Below, piece after piece: positions 1 to 7,570 of a stretch of 40,290 bases of DNA. A program made the translations under genes and the position numbers. This DNA is from Ferruginibacter sp. (GTDB lineage Bacteria > Bacteroidota > Bacteroidia > Chitinophagales > Chitinophagaceae), in contig NZ_JAQBNR010000038.1 in the NCBI RefSeq assembly GCF_028288465.1, positions 1 to 40,290 on the forward strand. The letters run 5' to 3'. The notes below the pieces were generated by a model that was not told the origin of the DNA, searched no databases, and saw nothing but the letters and a program-made list of their open reading frames with translations. Within the stretch, counting starts at the first letter, position 1, and each line of letters begins with the position of its first letter.

Positions 1-9
1 TTAGTGGGA

Positions 10-152
10 TGGATGGTGAATGGTGAATGGTCAATGGGCAATGGTCGACAGCCGATAGTCAATGATCAATAGTCAATAGTGATTACTTACAACCACTCAC
101 AATTCACTGTTCACTACCCACCATTCACTATTGACCATTGACCATTCACATA
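10..152. repeat. Intergenic tract of short degenerate repeats
   Basis: The stretch before the first gene is built from short units such as GGTGAATGGTGAATGGTCAA (from about 13) and its near reverse complement ATTGACCATTGACCATTCAC (131-150), with variants of GTCAATAGTCAATAGT between them. The two orientations give the tract a loosely palindromic layout. No coding potential is evident. Simple tracts of this kind occur between genes in many Bacteroidota genomes; their role is not known to me. Confidence 0.6.
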
Positions 153-180
153 TCGAGCCGGGCCAATTAAAAAAAAGATT

Positions 181-882
181 ATGATTATTGCAAGTAATGT
201 TACCAAACAGTTTGGCAAATTAAAAGCGCTGGACAATGTATCTACCATTTGTAACAAAGGCGAATGTATTGCACTGATTGGCCCCAATGGCAGCGGTAAA
301 ACAACGCTGATAAAATCCATCCTGGGCATGGTGGTGCCGGATAGCGGCTTCATCACTTTTAAGGATAAAAATATTTTGCATCACTGGCAGTACCGCGATG
401 AGATTGGTTATATGCCGCAGATTGGACGATACCCCGATAACATGACCATTGGCCACGTGCTGAACATGATGAAGGATATCCGGAATAAGAAAACATCGCT
501 GGATGAAGACCTGATTAAATCATTTTCATTGCAGGGTTTGTTGAATAAAAGAATGCGCACTTTATCGGGCGGTACCAGGCAGAAGGTAAGTGCTGCACTC
601 GCATTTTTGTTTGACCCCGCGGTGCTTATTTTAGACGAACCTACGGCAGGCCTTGATCCTGTATCATCTGAAATACTAAAAGATAAAATCATTGCAGAAA
701 AAGAAAAAGGAAAACTGGTTTTAATAACCTCGCATATCTTAAGTGAACTGGATGACTTGGTGACGAGAATTATATACATGCAGGATGGAAAATTATTATT
801 TCATAAAAGTATTGATGATTTAAGAGCAGATACCGGTGAAGACAAACTTTCAAAAGCCATTGCAAGGGTAATGACAAAATAA
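181..882 (+). CDS. nosF: ABC transporter ATP-binding protein, NosF-like
   Basis: Cytoplasmic ATPase subunit of an ABC transporter, 233 residues. Walker A is GPNGSGKTT (residues 34-42), the signature is LSGGTRQK, and Walker B is VLILDEPTAGLD, so the ATPase core is complete. The stretch IGYMPQIGRYPDNMTIG after Walker A resembles NosF proteins of Bacteroidota nitrous-oxide reductase clusters, where NosD, NosF and NosY support copper-site assembly of NosZ. The next gene starts 5 bp downstream and codes for a matching membrane subunit, so the two form one transporter and one operon. The ATG at 181 was chosen because it directly precedes the ABC fold. The nos assignment rests on sequence feel and gene order; nosZ, nosL and nosD would have to lie upstream of the window. 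A generic ABC-2 type exporter is the alternative. Confidence 0.75.
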   Translation: MIIASNVTKQFGKLKALDNVSTICNKGECIALIGPNGSGKTTLIKSILGMVVPDSGFITFKDKNILHHWQYRDEIGYMPQIGRYPDNMTIGHVLNMMKDIRNKKTSLDEDLIKSFSLQGLLNKRMRTLSGGTRQKVSAALAFLFDPAVLILDEPTAGLDPVSSEILKDKIIAEKEKGKLVLITSHILSELDDLVTRIIYMQDGKLLFHKSIDDLRADTGEDKLSKAIARVMTK

Positions 883-887
883 TCGTT

Positions 888-1655
888 ATGAAAAAAATTG
901 TAAAATATGTGATCACGGATATACTGCGCAATAAAATTGTGCTGGTGTATACGTTGTTTTTGCTGGCGGCTTCTTTTAGTGTGTTCAGCCTGGAAGATAA
1001 CAGCAGCAAGGGTTTGCTGAGCCTGCTTAATATTATACTGATTGTGGTGCCGTTGGTGAGTATTATTTTCGCTACCATTTACGTGTACAACAGTGCGGAG
1101 TTTATTGAGTTGCTGGTAAGTCAACCACTCAAAAGAAAAACGATCTGGCTGAGTTTATTTACAGGATTGGCAACTTCACTTTCCATTGCATTTTTTATTG
1201 GTGCAGGCATACCGGTTTTAATTTACCAGGCCAATATGGTTGGTTTAACCATGATACTGACCGGTGTTTTGCTGAGCATTATTTTTGTTGCTATTGCCAT
1301 GCTGGCCACCGTAAAAACCAGGGACAAGGCAAAAGGAATTGGAGCCGCAATTATGCTGTGGCTGTATTTTTCTTTATTGTTTGATGGCTTTGTATTGTTC
1401 CTGCTGTTTCAGTTTGCGGATTACCCGATGGAAAAACCAATGATTGTGGTAAGCGCTTTTAACCCGATTGATTTGAGCCGTATACTCATATTGCTGCAGC
1501 TGGATGTATCTGCCATGATGGGGTATACCGGCGCCGTATTCAAAGATTTTTTTGGCACTTACACCGGGATTGCTTTTTCATTTGCTGCCTTGTTTTTATG
1601 GATTGCCTTACCTGTTTGGTATGCAACGAGAAAATTTAACACCAAAGATTTATAA
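888..1655 (+). CDS. nosY: ABC-2 type permease, NosY-like
   Basis: Integral membrane partner of the preceding ATPase, 255 residues with about six hydrophobic segments (near residues 15-32, 42-65, 85-115, 120-142, 155-178 and 225-248). The short hydrophilic element FIELLVSQPLKRKTIW between the second and third segments resembles NosY-type permeases (ELL-SQP-R pattern). It starts 5 bp after the ATPase stop and ends 2 bp before the hemerythrin gene, so the genes are almost certainly co-transcribed. The expected role, if NosY, is in the NosDFY complex that serves nitrous-oxide reductase maturation. A different ABC-2 exporter cannot be excluded without the upstream genes. Confidence 0.7.
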   Translation: MKKIVKYVITDILRNKIVLVYTLFLLAASFSVFSLEDNSSKGLLSLLNIILIVVPLVSIIFATIYVYNSAEFIELLVSQPLKRKTIWLSLFTGLATSLSIAFFIGAGIPVLIYQANMVGLTMILTGVLLSIIFVAIAMLATVKTRDKAKGIGAAIMLWLYFSLLFDGFVLFLLFQFADYPMEKPMIVVSAFNPIDLSRILILLQLDVSAMMGYTGAVFKDFFGTYTGIAFSFAALFLWIALPVWYATRKFNTKDL

Positions 1656-1657
1656 TT

Positions 1658-2104
1658 ATGAAAAGGCATCCATCATTAGCGCATTTATCGAGGGATCACC
1701 ATGGAGCCCTGTTACTGGCAAGGCTGTTGCAAAAAAATGCACCGGTCTACAATGGCCTGCCAGCCGATGTTGCGGGAAAAGCGGCTTATGCATTAAATGT
1801 ATACCATAAAGAGCTGGTACCACATTTTGCTGCCGAGGAGCATATCTTACAATGGGTAACGGGCATCAACGGTCAGCTGGATTTACTGGTGCAAACCATC
1901 TACAGGGAGCACCAGGAACTGCACCAGTTGTTCAGCAATTTTCCAGCTGAGCCAGCATTGGAAAGCTATTTGGATACAACCGGGAAAGCATTGGAGATTC
2001 ATATCCGAAAAGAAGAACGGGAGCTTTTTCCGCTGATGCAGGAATGGTGTAATGAAGCTACAATGGATAAGATCAACAGCTATTTATCACCACAAGAAAA
2101 CTAG
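1658..2104 (+). CDS. Hemerythrin-domain protein
   Basis: A 148-residue soluble protein with the four-helix hemerythrin pattern: HLSRDHHGALL near the N-terminus (His14/His15), HFAAEEH in the second helix, REHQELH in the third and HIRKEERELFP in the fourth. These His and Glu residues are the ones that bind a di-iron site in the family. Proteins of this type bind O2 or handle NO and iron-sulfur repair. It follows the NosY-like gene by 2 bp and precedes a truncated hemoglobin, so the context suggests a role in oxygen or nitrogen-oxide handling. That role is inferred from the neighbours. Confidence 0.85.
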   Translation: MKRHPSLAHLSRDHHGALLLARLLQKNAPVYNGLPADVAGKAAYALNVYHKELVPHFAAEEHILQWVTGINGQLDLLVQTIYREHQELHQLFSNFPAEPALESYLDTTGKALEIHIRKEERELFPLMQEWCNEATMDKINSYLSPQEN

Positions 2105-2105
2105 T

Positions 2106-2504
2106 ATGAAAAAAGATATTGCGGGCAGACCGGATATTGAATTATTAGTAAATACTTTTTACGAAAAAATAGCAGCCGATCAGCAGCTCGGATATATTTT
2201 TAATGATGTAGCCAAAGTGAACTGGCAACGGCATTTACCGGTGATGTACGACTTTTGGGAAAACATTATTTTATTTACCGGCAGCTACCAGGGCAACCCT
2301 ATGAACCTGCACCAGCACCTGCACCATATCGCACCGTTAGATGCATCGCATTTTGAACAGTGGAACAAATTATTTATCGCGACTGTGAACGAACTGTTTA
2401 AAGGAAAAAACGCAGAGCTGGCGAAACAAAAAGCATTGAGCATTTCCGCCATCATCAAAGAAAAAATATCATTCAGCCGCAGGGACAATGAGCGTAGTTA
2501 TTAG
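2106..2504 (+). CDS. Group III truncated hemoglobin
   Basis: A 132-residue globin of the truncated group III type. The family pattern is visible in NTFYEKIAAD (B helix, with the B10 Tyr), LPVMYDFWENIILFTGSYQGN (CD/E region) and SHFEQWNKLF, where the His is the likely proximal heme ligand. The ATG at 2106 begins 1 bp after the hemerythrin stop; an upstream in-frame start inside the hemerythrin gene would add unrelated residues, so it was rejected. It is the last gene of the operon, followed by a strong terminator. Such globins bind O2 or NO under microaerobic conditions. Together with the hemerythrin it suggests protection against NO or oxygen near the nos genes. Confidence 0.85.
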   Translation: MKKDIAGRPDIELLVNTFYEKIAADQQLGYIFNDVAKVNWQRHLPVMYDFWENIILFTGSYQGNPMNLHQHLHHIAPLDASHFEQWNKLFIATVNELFKGKNAELAKQKALSISAIIKEKISFSRRDNERSY

Positions 2505-2598
2505 TGTCTTTTTTTTAATTTTACCTGCCGGTTCACTTTACATACAACGTTTAATCAGCCATCTTCCTTATTAATTTTTTTATAACTTGCCAGACAAT

Positions 2599-2630
2599 AA
2601 AAAGGCACTCCATGTTGGATGTGCCTTTTT
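2599..2630. terminator. Bidirectional Rho-independent terminator
   Basis: A perfect 10-bp inverted repeat, AAAAAGGCAC (2599-2608) and GTGCCTTTTT (2621-2630), with an inner TCCA/TGGA pairing. The A and T runs make it work in both directions. It sits between the convergent truncated hemoglobin and fasciclin genes. Confidence 0.85.
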
Positions 2631-2675
2631 GATTGACGTATGTTTTTGTACTATTTCTAAACCCTTTTGACTTTA

Positions 2676-3242
2676 CTATTTTGCTGCCGGTGGTGGTAAT
2701 AAAACACCATCAATTACATGAATGATTCCGTTAGATGCTGGTATAGAGGCAATGATTGTTGCCGTGCCGTTCACCATCCATTTGCCATCTTTTTTTGTAA
2801 GAGTGACGTTGCCGCCATTCACCTGTCCTATTACCTCGCCTTCTGTAAAACTTTCTGGTTTAAATACGCCTACAGAAACATGGTATTGCAAAATGTCGGT
2901 CAGGTCATCTTTCTTTTCTGGTTTTAATAATCCCTCAACAGTGCCTGCGGGTAGTTTATTAAAAGCCTCGTTGGTGGGTGCGAATACAGTGAATGGACCA
3001 GCATTACTCAATGCGTCCACTAAGCTTGCAGCCTGTATGGCAGTTACCAGTGTTGTATGGTCTTTGCTGCCAATGGCTATCTGTACCACATTTTTTTGTG
3101 ACTGGTCATCCTTTACACCTGACTGACCTGCTTTTGTTTCTGCTGGTGTAGCTGCGGTGGTGTCTGCTGGCTTTTGTTCGGTACCGTTGTTACAGCTTAT
3201 AAAAAAACAACAGGCGATAATTGCTGATAAAATCCTTTGCAT
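2676..3242 (-). CDS. Fasciclin (FAS1)-domain lipoprotein
   Basis: A 188-residue exported lipoprotein. The start at 3242 gives MQRILSAIIACCFFISC, a lipoprotein signal with lipobox FISC (lipid-bearing Cys17); the longer frame to 3287 would put a charged extension before the signal and is unlikely. A low-complexity Ala/Thr/Lys linker follows, then a single FAS1 domain (about residues 55-185) with TVFAPTNEAFNKLP, DILQYHV and NGIIHVIDGVLLPP, the H1 and H2 motifs of the family. FAS1 domains mediate adhesion or protein-protein contacts outside the cell. The gene is monocistronic, and a Crp/Fnr-like palindrome lies 61-72 bp upstream of the start. Confidence 0.85.
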   Translation of the reverse strand: MQRILSAIIACCFFISCNNGTEQKPADTTAATPAETKAGQSGVKDDQSQKNVVQIAIGSKDHTTLVTAIQAASLVDALSNAGPFTVFAPTNEAFNKLPAGTVEGLLKPEKKDDLTDILQYHVSVGVFKPESFTEGEVIGQVNGGNVTLTKKDGKWMVNGTATIIASIPASNGIIHVIDGVLLPPPAAK

Positions 3243-3302
3243 AAAATGATATTTTGAGTGATAAAATTTACACAAAATAGCCTGCAAAAAATGGTGCTTT
3301 TA

Positions 3303-3314
3303 TGATTACAATCA
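3303..3314 (-). promoter_or_regulatory. Fnr-like palindrome upstream of fasciclin gene
   Basis: The 12-mer TGATTACAATCA is TGAT-N4-ATCA, the core of a classical Fnr/anaerobox site (TTGAT-N4-ATCAA). It lies 61 bp upstream of the fasciclin start, and a near -7 element (TATTTTG on the minus strand, 3273-3279) lies at roughly the distance expected for activation. Apart from this, the 281 bp between the fasciclin and cutC genes hold nothing I recognise. Confidence 0.4.
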
Positions 3315-3523
3315 CAATGCAAAAATTGTCCTTACTTTTTTACCCCGGAGCATTTTTATGTGCCTTTTGGTGGATAAGCGCACGACAGGGCATACCCGTA
3401 CCTGTACCTTTAGAGATAAAGCGTTTATAGTATTGAAATTTCAGGAATATAGTCTGCCCTCAATCAGATTATTGCTGAATAAGTTTGAATAAAAAATAGG
3501 TTACCACCTGGCCGCAAAAAAAA

Positions 3524-4249
3524 TCACTGCAGGCAGGCGATAATTCTCCTTACTTCTTCTTCATCGGCTATGTACACGTTTCCAAAATCTGTTACCAGCG
3601 GATTGGCGAACTGCATGGGGTTGGTAGTTGCTTTTCTTGCAGAACCATGAAATTCCCTAGCGCCGCATTCTTGCATTAATTGAGTAATGTTGGAAGATTT
3701 TATTCCGGCACCTGGCATGATGATGATTCTGTCTCCCGCCTGTTGTACCAGTTTGCTTAAAATAGCGCCAGCTTCGGGTGCGCCTGATTGCTGGCCGGAT
3801 GTCAGAATTCTTTCGCAACCCGTGCTGATGATATCTTCCAGTGCCCTGAACGGATCTGGCGTTGCATCAAATGCACGGTTACAGGTAACCCCCATGGGGT
3901 GTGCCCATTCAACTATTTGCTTCAATCTGTCTGTATCAATTTCTCCATCAATTTTTTGCACACCAACAGAGATGCCATCACAACCCAATTCCTTACACAT
4001 CAATATATCCTGGTGAATAATTTCAAACTCATCTTCATCATACAGATAGTTACCTGACCTTGGACGGATGATGGGATATAACAAAATAGATATTTTTTCT
4101 CTTGTTTGTTTAATGGCACCGTAACTTGGCGTGGTGCCCCCTTCTACCGGGTTATCACACAATTCAACCCTTGCTGCGCCTGCATTTTCTGCAATGATAG
4201 CCGATTGAATGTTAAAAGCACAAACTTCAAAAATAGCTTTTGGAGTCAT
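3524..4249 (-). CDS. cutC: Copper homeostasis protein CutC
   Basis: A 241-residue cytoplasmic TIM-barrel protein of the CutC family. Family motifs are FEVCAFN at the N-terminus, ARVELCDNPVEGGTTPSYG, IIRPRSGNYLYDEDEF, CNRAFDATPDPF and RILTSGQ. Length is normal for the family. CutC was named for copper tolerance in E. coli, but its biochemical role is still unsettled. It lies 27 bp downstream of the glycosylasparaginase gene on the same strand, so both are probably one transcript. This pairing is common in Bacteroidota and may point to a role near glycoconjugate turnover; that is inference. Confidence 0.9.
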   Translation of the reverse strand: MTPKAIFEVCAFNIQSAIIAENAGAARVELCDNPVEGGTTPSYGAIKQTREKISILLYPIIRPRSGNYLYDEDEFEIIHQDILMCKELGCDGISVGVQKIDGEIDTDRLKQIVEWAHPMGVTCNRAFDATPDPFRALEDIISTGCERILTSGQQSGAPEAGAILSKLVQQAGDRIIIMPGAGIKSSNITQLMQECGAREFHGSARKATTNPMQFANPLVTDFGNVYIADEEEVRRIIACLQ

Positions 4250-4276
4250 AATATGTTGAGGTATTAAAATGTTATA

Positions 4277-5302
4277 TTAATAAATGCTGGGGGCCGTATA
4301 AATTTTTTCTTCCTTGTTGCTTTTTACGGCGTAAGTAAATCCCTTCTGTAAACAATATGCACCGAATTCGCCCTTTTTATTCATGGCTAAAAAACCTACC
4401 TGTACATCTTTAGCCTTTTTAGGATTGCGTTTTATAATGCGCTCGCAGCCTTCTTTACAGGCAGCTTCGGGGCTTAACCCCTGGCGCATTAATTCTACTA
4501 TTAAATGGCCGCCTACAATGCGTATTACTTCTTCTCCTACACCTGTTGCCGTTGCACCACCAACTTCATTGTCCACATACAAACCTGCACCAATAACCGG
4601 AGAATCACCTACCCTGCCATGAATTTTATAAGCCATACCACTGGTTGTGCATGCGCCGCCTAAATTACCTGCTGCATCTATTGCCAGCATACCAATAGTA
4701 TCATGATTTTTAATTCCGCCAGGCATGGGGTCTTTGCTTTTATCGTATAACTGATTCTCGATATTTTTAACCGGTTCGTATTTGGCTGTCTTCAACCACT
4801 CCTTCCAATCATGTTCACTTTTTGCTGTCAGCAGGTTTTCTTTTTTAAAACCGTTGGCCAGTGCAAACTGCAATGCACCATCTCCTGCTAAAATAATATG
4901 CGGTGTTTTTTCCATCACCATCCTTGCTACAGAGATGGGATGCATGATGTGTTCCAGCGCCATTACCGATCCACAATTATAAAATTCATCCATAATGCAG
5001 GCATCCAATGTAACTTTCCCATCCCTGTCGGGCAACCCACCATAACCAATGCTTTGATTACTTTCATCAGCTTCTGGTATACGGACACCCGCTTCCACCG
5101 CATCTACTGCCCTTCCGCCTTTTTTCAATACTTCCCATGCACCTGCATTGGCGGCTTTGCCAAAATCCCAGGTGGAGATAACTATGGGTTCATTTAAAAC
5201 CGGCTGATGCAGCACCGGCTTCGCTGCCATTAATTTTTCGCCGGTTAAAACTGCCGCGGACCCCATCAATGAACTCTGTAAAAATTTTCTGCGTGTAGAC
5301 AT
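4277..5302 (-). CDS. N4-(beta-N-acetylglucosaminyl)-L-asparaginase (glycosylasparaginase)
   Basis: A 341-residue N-terminal-nucleophile hydrolase. It begins with a twin-arginine type signal (STRRKFLQSSLMGSAAVLTG), so it is probably exported folded to the periplasm. The autocleavage site is NHDTIGM, with Thr202 as the expected new N-terminal nucleophile of the beta subunit; downstream GGACTTSGMAYKIHGRVGD and the later GLYVDNEVGGATATG stretch carry the substrate-binding residues of the family. It cleaves the GlcNAc-Asn bond left after degradation of N-glycoproteins. It is the first gene of a two-gene transcript with cutC. All key residues appear to be present. Confidence 0.9.
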   Translation of the reverse strand: MSTRRKFLQSSLMGSAAVLTGEKLMAAKPVLHQPVLNEPIVISTWDFGKAANAGAWEVLKKGGRAVDAVEAGVRIPEADESNQSIGYGGLPDRDGKVTLDACIMDEFYNCGSVMALEHIMHPISVARMVMEKTPHIILAGDGALQFALANGFKKENLLTAKSEHDWKEWLKTAKYEPVKNIENQLYDKSKDPMPGGIKNHDTIGMLAIDAAGNLGGACTTSGMAYKIHGRVGDSPVIGAGLYVDNEVGGATATGVGEEVIRIVGGHLIVELMRQGLSPEAACKEGCERIIKRNPKKAKDVQVGFLAMNKKGEFGAYCLQKGFTYAVKSNKEEKIYTAPSIY

Positions 5303-5428
5303 ATAAAACTTTTGTTGCTTGAAGTGCTAAATTAAGGATTAACAACGTTACTGACCTTTTTGTATAATGGATTATTTTACTTTTGAACTGGATTTAATTA
5401 TTACAACATTATACGTTTTGCAAAAATG

Positions 5429-5455
5429 GATTGGTATGTGCAGCACATACCAATC
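5429..5455. promoter_or_regulatory. 27-bp near-perfect dyad in divergent promoter region
   Basis: GATTGGTATGTGC (5429-5441), one central base, then GCACATACCAATC (5443-5455): 13-bp perfect arms. The one-base centre makes an RNA hairpin unlikely and fits a DNA operator for a dimeric regulator. It lies between the divergent glycosylasparaginase operon (start 5302) and the AraC/methyltransferase gene (start 5554), 73 bp upstream of the -7 box at 5528. No T run follows it. Confidence 0.6.
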
Positions 5456-5527
5456 AGCATAATCAGCCGGCCTATGTAATACATAATATTCCGCAAGTAT
5501 CGGGTTTCAGGGTGTATAAAAGCCGGT

Positions 5528-5535
5528 TAGTTTTG
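5528..5535 (+). promoter_or_regulatory. -7 promoter element of the alkylation-repair operon
   Basis: TAGTTTTG matches the Bacteroidota -7 consensus TAnnTTTG at every fixed base and lies 18 bp before the ATG at 5554. Confidence 0.6.
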
Positions 5536-5553
5536 TAGCCTAAATTAAAACTT

Positions 5554-6402
5554 ATGTCAACACAGGAAAATATAAATTATACCCGCATTGCTGAAGCGAT
5601 TGAATACATTAACACGTATTTTAAAGAGCAGCCAGACCTGGACGAGGTAGCGGCTCATGTACATGTAAGCCCTTTTCATTTTCAACGCCTGTTTACAGAT
5701 TGGGCAGGTGTTAGTCCGAAAAAATTTTTACAATATATCAGTGTTAAACATGCCAAGCAGGTATTAAAAAACAATGGATCAACGCTGATGGATGCTGCAT
5801 TTGAAACAGGGCTTTCGGGCACCGGCAGACTGCATGATCTTTTTATAAAAATAGAAGGCATGACACCCGGCGAATATAAAAATGGCGGTGAAAACATTGC
5901 CATCAATTATAGTTATGCTGAAAGTCCGTTCGGGAATATTTTGGTAGCATCTACCGGAAAAGGTATTTGCCACATGGCTTTTGCTGAGGATGAACAAGCA
6001 GCATTGACTGTTTTAAAATCGCAGTTTCCCAATGCGCAACTCCGGCAAATGACGGATTTGATTCAACAAAATGCGTTGTATATTTTTACGCACGACTGGA
6101 GTAAAATCAACCAGGTTAAACTGCATTTAAAGGGCACCGATTTTCAATTAAAAGTTTGGGAAGCATTACTGAAAATTCCCGCAGGACAGTTATCCACGTA
6201 TGGAAATGTGGCGGCCATTATTGATAAGCCAAAGGCGTCAAGAGCAGTAGGAACGGCCATTGGCAGCAACCCGGTTGCCTTTTTGATTCCTTGTCACCGG
6301 GTTATTCAATCAACTGGGCTTACCGGTGGTTACATGTGGGGAAGCACGAGGAAGTCCGCCATCATTGGCTGGGAGGCCGCAAGGACACTTCAGGAAAATT
6401 AA
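5554..6402 (+). CDS. AraC-type HTH / O6-methylguanine-DNA methyltransferase fusion (Ada C-terminal half)
   Basis: A 282-residue protein joining an AraC-family DNA-binding domain (about residues 10-110: LDEVAAHVHVSPFHFQRLF and a second helix-turn-helix ending MTPGEY) to a methylguanine-DNA methyltransferase domain (about 125-280). The repair domain has the start motif GTDFQLKVWEALLKIPAG and the active site PCHRV, with acceptor Cys247. It therefore corresponds to E. coli Ada without its N-terminal zinc domain. The following genes code for that missing zinc domain and for AlkB, so the operon is an adaptive response to DNA alkylation. How a protein without its own methyl-phosphotriester sensor is switched on is an open question; the neighbouring small protein may supply it. 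Confidence 0.92.
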   Translation: MSTQENINYTRIAEAIEYINTYFKEQPDLDEVAAHVHVSPFHFQRLFTDWAGVSPKKFLQYISVKHAKQVLKNNGSTLMDAAFETGLSGTGRLHDLFIKIEGMTPGEYKNGGENIAINYSYAESPFGNILVASTGKGICHMAFAEDEQAALTVLKSQFPNAQLRQMTDLIQQNALYIFTHDWSKINQVKLHLKGTDFQLKVWEALLKIPAGQLSTYGNVAAIIDKPKASRAVGTAIGSNPVAFLIPCHRVIQSTGLTGGYMWGSTRKSAIIGWEAARTLQEN

Positions 6403-6445
6403 TGCGCACATTTCAACAACTGATTCAACAAAACGGCCATTATTC

Positions 6446-6691
6446 ATGTTTTATCATGCAACTATCAGCACGAAGGAATTGCATCAAAGAATAAAAAACA
6501 AGGCAATTTGTTTTGGTGGAAATAATCGACTTAAAATTTATGGAACACTACAGTGCCTGTCCGGTAAAAGATTAACCAAAATAAACCGTGTTTTTTTCAG
6601 TTCGGAAGAGGAAGCGATTCAGCAACAGTACCGGCCTTGCGGGCATTGTATGAAAGCTGCCTATAAAAAATGGAAAGATGGACTTATTTAA
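6446..6691 (+). CDS. Stand-alone Ada-type zinc-binding domain protein
   Basis: An 81-residue protein resembling the N-terminal metal-binding domain of Ada. Visible features are AICFGGNNRLKIYGTLQC, SGKR, NRVFFSSEEEAI and the terminal RPCGHCMKAAYKKW, where CxxC equals the last two zinc ligands of Ada (Cys69/Cys72). LQC equals the methyl-accepting Cys38 position, but the fourth ligand position (Cys42) reads as a non-cysteine, so the metal site may differ. The ATG at 6446 fits the domain; an earlier in-frame start inside the preceding gene was rejected. It begins 43 bp after the AraC/methyltransferase stop and overlaps the alkB start by 14 bp, which suggests translational coupling. Confidence 0.75.
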   Translation: MFYHATISTKELHQRIKNKAICFGGNNRLKIYGTLQCLSGKRLTKINRVFFSSEEEAIQQQYRPCGHCMKAAYKKWKDGLI

Positions 6692-7280
6692 TACAGAAAA
6701 GATCACCAATATTTTGCCTTATGATGGCATAGTAAATTATTATGGAAAAGTGCTGAAGGTGGCAGAAGCAAAACATTTCTACGATTGCCTGCTGCAAACC
6801 ATCGAATGGAAAAATGATGAGGCGATTATTTTTGGCAAACACATCGTCACAAAAAGAAAAGCCGCCTGGTATGGGGATAGCAATTATGCTTATACTTATT
6901 CCGGTATCACAAAGCAGGCGGTGGTATGGACAAAGGAACTACTCGAATTAAAAAAAATCACTGAACAGCATACCGGCGAAACCTTTAACAGTTGTCTGCT
7001 GAATTTATACCATGATGGCAACGAAGGCATGAGCTGGCACAGTGACGATGAAACATCGCTCGGAATAAATACAGCTATTGCGTCCATAAGCTTTGGTGCC
7101 GAAAGAAAATTTTGTTTTAAACATAAAAAAAGCAAGCAGACTGTTTCCGTAATGCTTGAGACCGGCAGCCTGCTTTTAATGAAGGGGGCTACGCAAAGCC
7201 ACTGGCTGCATGCCTTACCGAAAACAAGCATAATTAAGAAACCGAGAATCAATCTCACATTCAGAACAATCGTGTTGTAA
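6678..7280 (+). CDS. AlkB-like 2-oxoglutarate/Fe(II) dioxygenase
   Basis: A 200-residue DNA/RNA demethylase that oxidises N1-methyladenine and N3-methylcytosine lesions. The iron ligands are in SWHSDDE (His121 and Asp123) and WLHALPK (His178), and the 2-oxoglutarate-binding arginines are in PRINLTFR (Arg190, Arg196). NLYHDGNEGMSWHSD is the typical family segment. Length matches the compact ALKBH2/3-like bacterial type. It overlaps the Ada-type zinc protein by 14 bp and completes the alkylation-repair operon. Confidence 0.93.
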   Translation: MDLFNTEKITNILPYDGIVNYYGKVLKVAEAKHFYDCLLQTIEWKNDEAIIFGKHIVTKRKAAWYGDSNYAYTYSGITKQAVVWTKELLELKKITEQHTGETFNSCLLNLYHDGNEGMSWHSDDETSLGINTAIASISFGAERKFCFKHKKSKQTVSVMLETGSLLLMKGATQSHWLHALPKTSIIKKPRINLTFRTIVL

Positions 7281-7570
7281 TGCTACTACCAATTCCACTG
7301 GCACTATCCACAATCTGTTTACTGCTGTTTGGAAATAATATACCCTTTACAAAATTTCAGTAAAGCTGAAAGAGTAAAATCTTCTACATCTGTAGTATTT
7401 AAATCATCGTACAATTTTCGTTTCACCAGCCATATCGGCCTTTCACGTAATTATTGCTTCAATCCTTACTTTTTATTAACAGTTTTTAAAAGCGGAATAA
7501 TTTTTATACTGGTTCAGGTTAAGCCGTATCGATTGAAACAAACCAAATAGCATCAAACTTAACTGGCAAT
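7281..7570. other. Intergenic region without recognisable gene
   Basis: About 290 bp between alkB and the PEBP gene. A short open frame (7329-7550) starts at TTG and has no family features or export signal; I do not regard it as a gene. No clear terminator is seen. Confidence 0.5.

Noticed and set aside
10..152. Possible CRISPR array
   Set aside because: Units are short, degenerate, in both orientations and without spacers of regular length; no cas genes are near.
7329..7550. Open frame of about 73 codons between alkB and the PEBP gene
   Set aside because: It begins at TTG, has no signal, domain or repeat pattern, and its composition looks like intergenic DNA.
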